A DNA stretch of 64,000 nucleotides from Leptidea sinapis (taxonomy: Eukaryota; Arthropoda; Insecta; Lepidoptera; Pieridae): NCBI RefSeq assembly GCF_905404315.1, contig NC_066311.1, forward strand, positions 4,836,001-4,900,000, in the 5' to 3' direction. This document shows, piece by piece, positions 63,802 through 64,000 of this stretch. Position 1 is the stretch's first letter. Every line of letters starts with the position of its first letter. The notes under the pieces are model-generated. The model worked only from the letters and a program-made list of their open reading frames with translations, was not told the DNA's origin and ran no database searches. The position numbers were made by a program, and so were the translations under genes.

Positions 63802-64000
63802 AAAAAAGAAGATTGCTTCTACACGAGGCATACCCAGCAAATGTTGTTTCGGCGAACGAGATTATGTCAGCGTTCGGTCGGGGGTTCAGCGGGGACAGAT
63901 TACGCGTATAACAGCTAACTCTCAGTCGTGCTGTTGGGCTTTAGTGGCTTTCTGCATGTAGACTTACGGCCGTTCCCAATATTCAGTCTATCTCCGGTTA

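Overview
The window is AT-rich, repeat-dense, intron-bearing animal DNA. GT-AG introns, LINE tails, tRNA-headed SINEs and hairpin MITEs point to an insect. The repeat repertoire looks lepidopteran (moth or butterfly), but that is recollection, not a search. Nothing bacterial or phage-like was seen: no operons, no Shine-Dalgarno-led ORFs and no CRISPR array.

Bases 617-25229 (+) hold the 3' half of one protein-coding gene, assembled here from 15 exons whose reading phases all agree (2186 nt, about 727 residues, ending at TAG). It reads as a BLTP3-type bridge-like lipid transfer protein (UHRF1BP1/UHRF1BP1L, SHIP164), of the VPS13/ATG2/Tweek rod-shaped lipid channel superfamily. The N-terminal chorein part and the start codon lie upstream of the window. 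Coding islands are GC-rich and small (30-305 nt). The introns are filled with LINE tails, SINEs and MITEs, the largest being 7.3 kb (12064-19362). Intron 11 carries an antisense endonuclease half of a jockey/CR1-like LINE.

Bases 25230-64000 are mostly intergenic and transposon-derived. The clearest element is a nearly complete RTE-type LINE on the minus strand (30833-34102), bounded by a perfect 18-bp target-site duplication but with a broken reading frame. Further RTE tails lie at 38840-39410, 45690-46197, 52245-52360 and 58800-59270. At least four other repeat families recur: tails of the jockey/CR1-like LINE that also fits the 20-kb endonuclease; a second LINE group with a C-terminal tail ending in a YYS...Y(L/F)(S/N)D motif; a roughly 300-bp A-tailed non-autonomous element; and a roughly 240-bp MITE with ends near CTTAGATNATTTATACGTCTAGAT. 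Several copies are nested, which gives relative insertion ages.

Two spots outside the main gene may be cellular genes: a possible noncoding first exon with an initiator and strong splice donor at about 35893-36197 (+), and two exon-like coding pieces on the minus strand at about 39473-39593 and 38086-38240. I found no convincing new biological system. The most unusual items are an exon-like 332-bp insert with a 12-bp duplication inside a MITE, a LINE nested within its own family at an A-run, long inverted LINE arms at 52-53 kb, a perfect 19-bp-arm hairpin at 18.7 kb and a 6 x 43-bp minisatellite.
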